Assembly: GCA_004794785.1 (NCBI GenBank)
Contig: SJOL01007572.1
Coordinates: 753,143 to 817,142, forward strand
Direction of reading: 5' to 3'
Source of the DNA: Opisthorchis felineus
Taxonomy: Eukaryota > Platyhelminthes > Trematoda > Opisthorchiida > Opisthorchiidae
DNA length: 64,000 bases
Below the pieces are notes generated by a model, which ran no database searches, had not been told where the DNA came from, and saw only the letters and a list, made by a program, of their open reading frames with translations. The position numbers were made by a program, and so were the translations under genes. Shown piece by piece: positions 59,224 through 64,000 of this stretch (its first letter is position 1; the number at the start of each line of letters is the position of its first letter).

Positions 59224-62200
59224 ACCAATAAAAATGATCCATCCAAACACATATGGACAGCAAGTAACCTGTAAATTGTACCAGGTCATCCGACTGAATA
59301 GTTTGACTAACATTATCAAAAATAACATTCTGAAAATACGACCGGGTATGAGTGCCTTTAGTAAGGAAGACAAAATTTCAAGCCACATTATAAGATTCTT
59401 TTATTTACCTTCTTTTCGGAAATGTAGTGCTTGAGGAGAGGGATACCTACTGGTTTTACACACTCTGGTTAAATTTAATCAGTGGAATACGTAGGAAACT
59501 GCTGTCAACAGCTAGTGACCGCCTTGTTATTTTGCGCATCGTTAACCCAGCTCGATAGGACATTGGAAACAACTGCAAAGTGTTGACATTACCGATTACT
59601 CTTCGGCCAGTTACCGCTGAGTGGCCAAATTTTAGTACACTTGTATTCCTTGTTTTTTGGTGAACATAAATCCTCGGTTCGGTCCAAGATAAAAAAGACT
59701 ACACTAAATAGAGTGTGTTCTGGTTACCAAACTCCAACTATAGAAGCTCCCTTCATTTAGCCAGGAGAACCGCAGGAATTCATTAGCAGGTGTGATATAA
59801 CAACACAACCGTCAATAACACTGGCAGATAATAATCGTCCAAAAAACTTTGTTACAATTTGGTGGCATACCGGGTAACGCAAGTCTGTACTCGAGCGTAA
59901 GCAGGAAAATGCGCAACCATAGATCCGGGATACAGTTCAGTACCTCTAAAAAACTATATCCGGGTATACACCATGACAAATCAATAGCGTTTACTGGAGC
60001 AACGTTTGCTGGTGAGCTGCTCAAGCCTATTGTTTACCTTGAGCATACATCAGAATCGCAATGCTGAATGGGACACTAGTTCTCTATGTATATTTCATAC
60101 ACCAGTGGTTGAAATTTGTTTGTTAATTTTGTCGTTTGCAGATGCGTGCGCACGTGTAATTTAAGCGCTGATAAAGAACGGGATCTGAGGGTGAACTGGA
60201 GAGTAACAGGGTAGGGAGGAAACGTTGCTACTGATGTTGATAGATCTGTATCCTAGTACGCGAGATTAATGAACGATATTCAAAAACGTGCGGATTTTGC
60301 CGACGGTCCAGATAATCAATCCCTGCTCTGTTGGCCTGAAAAATTTGATATAATTATTCAAACACACTTACTTGCAAACTTCTTCGGTTCCAAAGTGCAA
60401 CGCAACGGAATTCTAGCTGGATCTCTCGTTTATGAAATCCTTGCTTTACACGGTTGGGTGGACTCCAACCATTTGCGTCTGTTTCCAGAATGTTTCTTGG
60501 TTTATTTAACTGCAACGATGCATCCCAGAGCATCAGGATTTCTATAATTATTTTTTATTCTTGTTTAAACTTTCATCAGGTCGCGAGAGTCGCCGAATTT
60601 TTCACAAGTAATAAACAAGCGTGGCTTGGAACCGAAAGTAAAATATCACCACGTTTATCGTCATATGCCGAGTACGGGTCTGTAACTTTATTCTTTTTAG
60701 ATAGAATCATGTCACCATGGGTTTCTATATCCACTTCCATTTGCTGAAATCAGTTCAAAGTTACAAGACACTACGGCTTAGGTTGTAAAGATATCGTTTT
60801 TCAACTGTGTACCTCCATGTTTTGGAAGCATTTGCGACCACACAAAACTTTTCTTAAACGGACAGCATTTATGGAGATGCAATAGCTGCATGAAGTTGTC
60901 TTATCCTTACAGCATAAAACTTGATTGACCGTACCTTCGAATCCTGCTTCTAGGTGAGATAGCTACATTCTCCCTCATAGTGCAATTATTCGATAACGAT
61001 TGACAGCCGTGACGCATGAATGAAGTTTTGAGCTTTCTAAGTTATTTGTAGAGTAAGATCGTTTTCCTACATAAAAATCAGCAATGGCCAAATAGTAACT
61101 CATTGCTTTCGTTTACGCCACTTTTTTCGCGTTTCTCCATATCCTCGGCTTCCCATCTGACAGTCCAATTACTGTGTCCGCTTTTAACCCTGATTAAACT
61201 CCACTCGGTGAGGCGGATTTAAAAAAAAACAGTTTAAAACTGGAGCCCCAACTCTTCATAAGATATCCTAAAAGAGACGCAATAGCTAAGTTTTCTTAAT
61301 ACGGATTAGATACCAATTGGGAGTCTCAAATTTAATTTGAGTGACCGTTCTGGCTCATCATTGGCAATATATAATTCTTACCCGTTGCAGATGACCATAG
61401 CTGTCCTCGCAGCAACAAGTTCACGTGTATTTCGAATTTGGAGGAAACACTGGACCAGTTATAACGTTCATTTAATGACCCTCAAGAAGACCAGGCTGGT
61501 TACCAAAAAGAGAAACAATAGTTTTCGTGATGAAGTAGCTTACATTATTGTTAGGTAAAAGTTATAACATAGGCACATAAAAGGCAAAGTAACTGAATCA
61601 TCCGAATGGTCGCACGCACAATGTAGTGATGACTAGCAAAAACTGCGAAACTAAGTGTAACCACTCGGGGAGCAAACAAGATTTCATTGTTTTGCTACTT
61701 TGGCTAAACACAAAACATGACAGTGCACTGGCATACCATTGACCAAATAAATGAGGATCCCCTGGCCGGCTGTTTGTTCACTAAACAGAATATTCTCTTT
61801 CCCCGTCTTAACTTCCAAGCTCGATTTGGAAAATAAGCTAGAAAATAACCCCGTTAGGTATATCAAAACAAATGACAACTTCCAAGGCAATTTACTTTTT
61901 GGTCAGAAGAATGGGACGTCTATTTTTTTCTACATTGTTTGACAGCAGTGCCTTACTTTTTTAAAGAGCCTGCACCTCGTTTGAAGCACACTGTCTATGA
62001 AACACCCTCAAAAGGCATAGTGATGGAAAAGTGAAAAACGTTTTGTGCTCTATTCAGACTTGCTGAACAGCTTGTTGAGGTCGACGGATTTGGTTACGTA
62101 GAAAGCTTCGGAATTTTCTGTGGCAACATTGAGGAAAAAACATTTTCTCAATCCGCGAGAGGAGGAGAACTTTTGTTTGTTATTTTTGTGCCTGTGTTTG

Positions 62201-64000
62201 ATAGGTCTCAAGCCTACGGAGTATACAGACTCGCTGTAATGGAGTCTGCTTTACGAAATAAAGACATGGCCATCATATGCATGCGAAACCAAAACGAATC
62301 CAGTTTTACAAACTGATGACGCCGAACACGTAATTGAACTTAATGATGGCATCATGTTTGTGCCGGAAGTAGGAAATTACTGACGAAATATAATTTGATT
62401 ACATTTCATACATAACTTGGGCTGATCCAGCAGGCTGTCTCTCCAAGACTATTTTCAGCCAGTCATATGCAGTGCTCGTGATAGTGTAGAAATATGGGGA
62501 CTCCGATAAGTAAAGCCAGTTCTTTCGGTAACTTTTGTTTCTTCGGATGAAATTTCATTCTTATCGTAATGAAAGAAAGCCAGCTCGTGTCATCAGTGAT
62601 GCCTCCTCCAAAGCTATCGCGTTCAATACCTATCTTCCCCAAGTTCTACTTCACCAAAAGTGAAGAGGTAAATTGGTGACTGGTCAGGTGGCTGTTGATC
62701 TAGTCAGTTGCCAAGATCGGCGAACGTATGATTGATCGGAGATCATCAGATCACTATGATGTTGCGTTAGTGGCCGGCTCCCGGTAAATTTTGCATGCTG
62801 CTATACGTGGAGAGGTACGGTATCACTCTAGAAGTTAAAAGAATTATCGGATATCTCGCGTACCCAGATGAAAACATTGGTGTCGAGGTTCACTGTTATG
62901 CCGTTGTGTTTAGGCAGGCTGCTGGCTTGCAATAGGCCTCTACGCGTTAGTCCATCTATATTGTTTCCTATAGCCTGCATCGGCGTCAGAGGCTTGCATG
63001 CCGTATTACACTAGGCTCCGCGCTAAGCCCACTTAGCTGTCGAAACTTGCGCAGGCATTCAGTGGTTCGACCGGAAAATCTGAACCAGAAGTCAGCCTTC
63101 GTCATCAAGACTGAGCACACTTTGTCAATGGTTGGAAAGTAATGTTGTTAGCGTATGCCACAGTAGGGTCAATTAGGACCAGCCTTCAAGTAATTTTTAA
63201 GGGGCGGCGGATGGTTTCGAGTTGTCGTGCAGCTCTGAGCGACACTCGTTGCCCCCACAGATGTTCGTTGTGTGCGCAATATTATACATATTAATAACAT
63301 AACGTTCTGTTTATCGAAATCTCTGCAGTCACTCCATTTTTTCTGGAGAAGAACTGGTTCTAGAACGGTTTATCCAAACCGCTTCGTAATAATCAGTGAG
63401 GATGGCTCCTCACTACAAAGAGGCACCTCACTCGGATTTCCACCCGTTTGTGTGTTTAATTCAGTGGACAAATCTTGGCTTCGCTGCATCGGAAGTTCTT
63501 TGCAGCTCACTGTGAAGAAACCTCAGCCGCATACGCTACTCACTCAATAATCACTAAGGAAAATAACTTAAGCGATTGAAGATGCCCGTGAAAGTCATGA
63601 GAAGCATGAAAGTAGCAAATGAAGCTTTCTTTTGTGACTGATCCTCTTGGCTCAGAATCATATGATACCCTAAACCATGATAAAAGTTTACGTGAAAACT
63701 ATGGGTACATGTTCTTCAAAGGAAGGAACACAAGAAGAAGCAGGTGGCATGGAAAGTACACGGGTCAGTGGGTCAGTCACGGGGGCAAGTGAGTGACGTC
63801 AACGTCAGGTAAGTTTCTGCGGTCGGACTTTTCACAGGTCGGTTCAAGTACCAAGGTCGCACAAGTTTCTTTTGGACACAGGGTTGTGGGTAATGCTGTC
63901 GGATTTAAATCTTCTCTGCGATTGATAATAGCCCGGATCGTACCGGCCGTGAATGCTTCAGAGGTACCAGGTATATGACCTCGAAGATGTACTCTTTGTC
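59224..64000. other. No recognisable gene or repeat
   Basis: A short TCTCTCGTTTATGA match to family A at about 60422 is too short to call. The other frames (60269-60747, 63272-63550) lack motifs. No exon or RNA gene was recognised up to the right edge. Confidence 0.4.

Noticed and set aside
59003..59274. Open frames of 82-86 codons on both strands across the SINE
   Set aside because: They are by-products of the SINE sequence; the tRNA-like head, tail and target duplication explain the region.
60937..60955. CTTCGAATCC, B-box-like
   Set aside because: One mismatch in the invariant part and no A box 30-60 bp upstream.

Overview
This is a gene-poor, repeat-bearing stretch of a eukaryotic nuclear genome, most likely from a digenean fluke. 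Nothing bacterial is present: there are no operons or dense long reading frames, stop codons fill all frames, microsatellites are common, and there is a run of N (28457-29380). The repeats point to a flatworm. They are a Penelope-like retroelement (PLE), tRNA-headed SINEs, and several hammerhead-ribozyme motifs of the kind known from schistosome and other trematode repeats. The SINE at 59.0 kb and the repeat I call family A resemble repeats I remember from opisthorchiid liver flukes. That assignment rests on memory and is tentative. The one complete-looking piece of possible protein-coding sequence outside transposons is a partial open frame with a C2H2 zinc finger, cut off by the left edge of the window.

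Layout. 0-0.3 kb: zinc-finger frame on the minus strand. 0.3-17 kb: no recognisable gene; two copies of repeat family A (10.0 and 12.8 kb) and simple repeats. 17.4-18.4 kb: two hammerhead-bearing repeats on the minus strand, the first abutting an (ACAT)n tract. 18.4-24.2 kb: nothing recognised. 24.2-25.1 kb: a nest of repeats with a family-A fragment, a hammerhead repeat (class F2), a SINE-tail fragment and a tRNA-headed SINE carrying a type I hammerhead. 28.4-29.4 kb: tetranucleotide repeat and assembly gap. 30.0, 38.1 and 40.8 kb: further hammerhead-like relics. 48.7-49.2 kb: family A plus two F2 copies facing each other. 51.8-52.2 kb: a G+C-richer block open on both strands. 53.1-55.9 kb: a decayed minus-strand PLE (N-terminal region, reverse transcriptase, GIY-YIG endonuclease) with a hammerhead-like motif just beyond its 3' end. 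59.0-59.2 kb: a young-looking SINE with intact pol III boxes, an (ATT)n tail and a 7-bp target-site duplication.

The unifying theme is self-cleaving RNA. Four sequence-distinct hammerhead classes occur in one 64-kb window: SINE-borne, F1, F2 and PLE-associated. Hammerheads in flatworm SINE-like repeats and in PLEs are established; the class I call F2, its pairing with family A, and its face-to-face arrangement are what I would look at first. No host gene exon was recognised in the remaining sequence, most of which could be intergenic or intronic.
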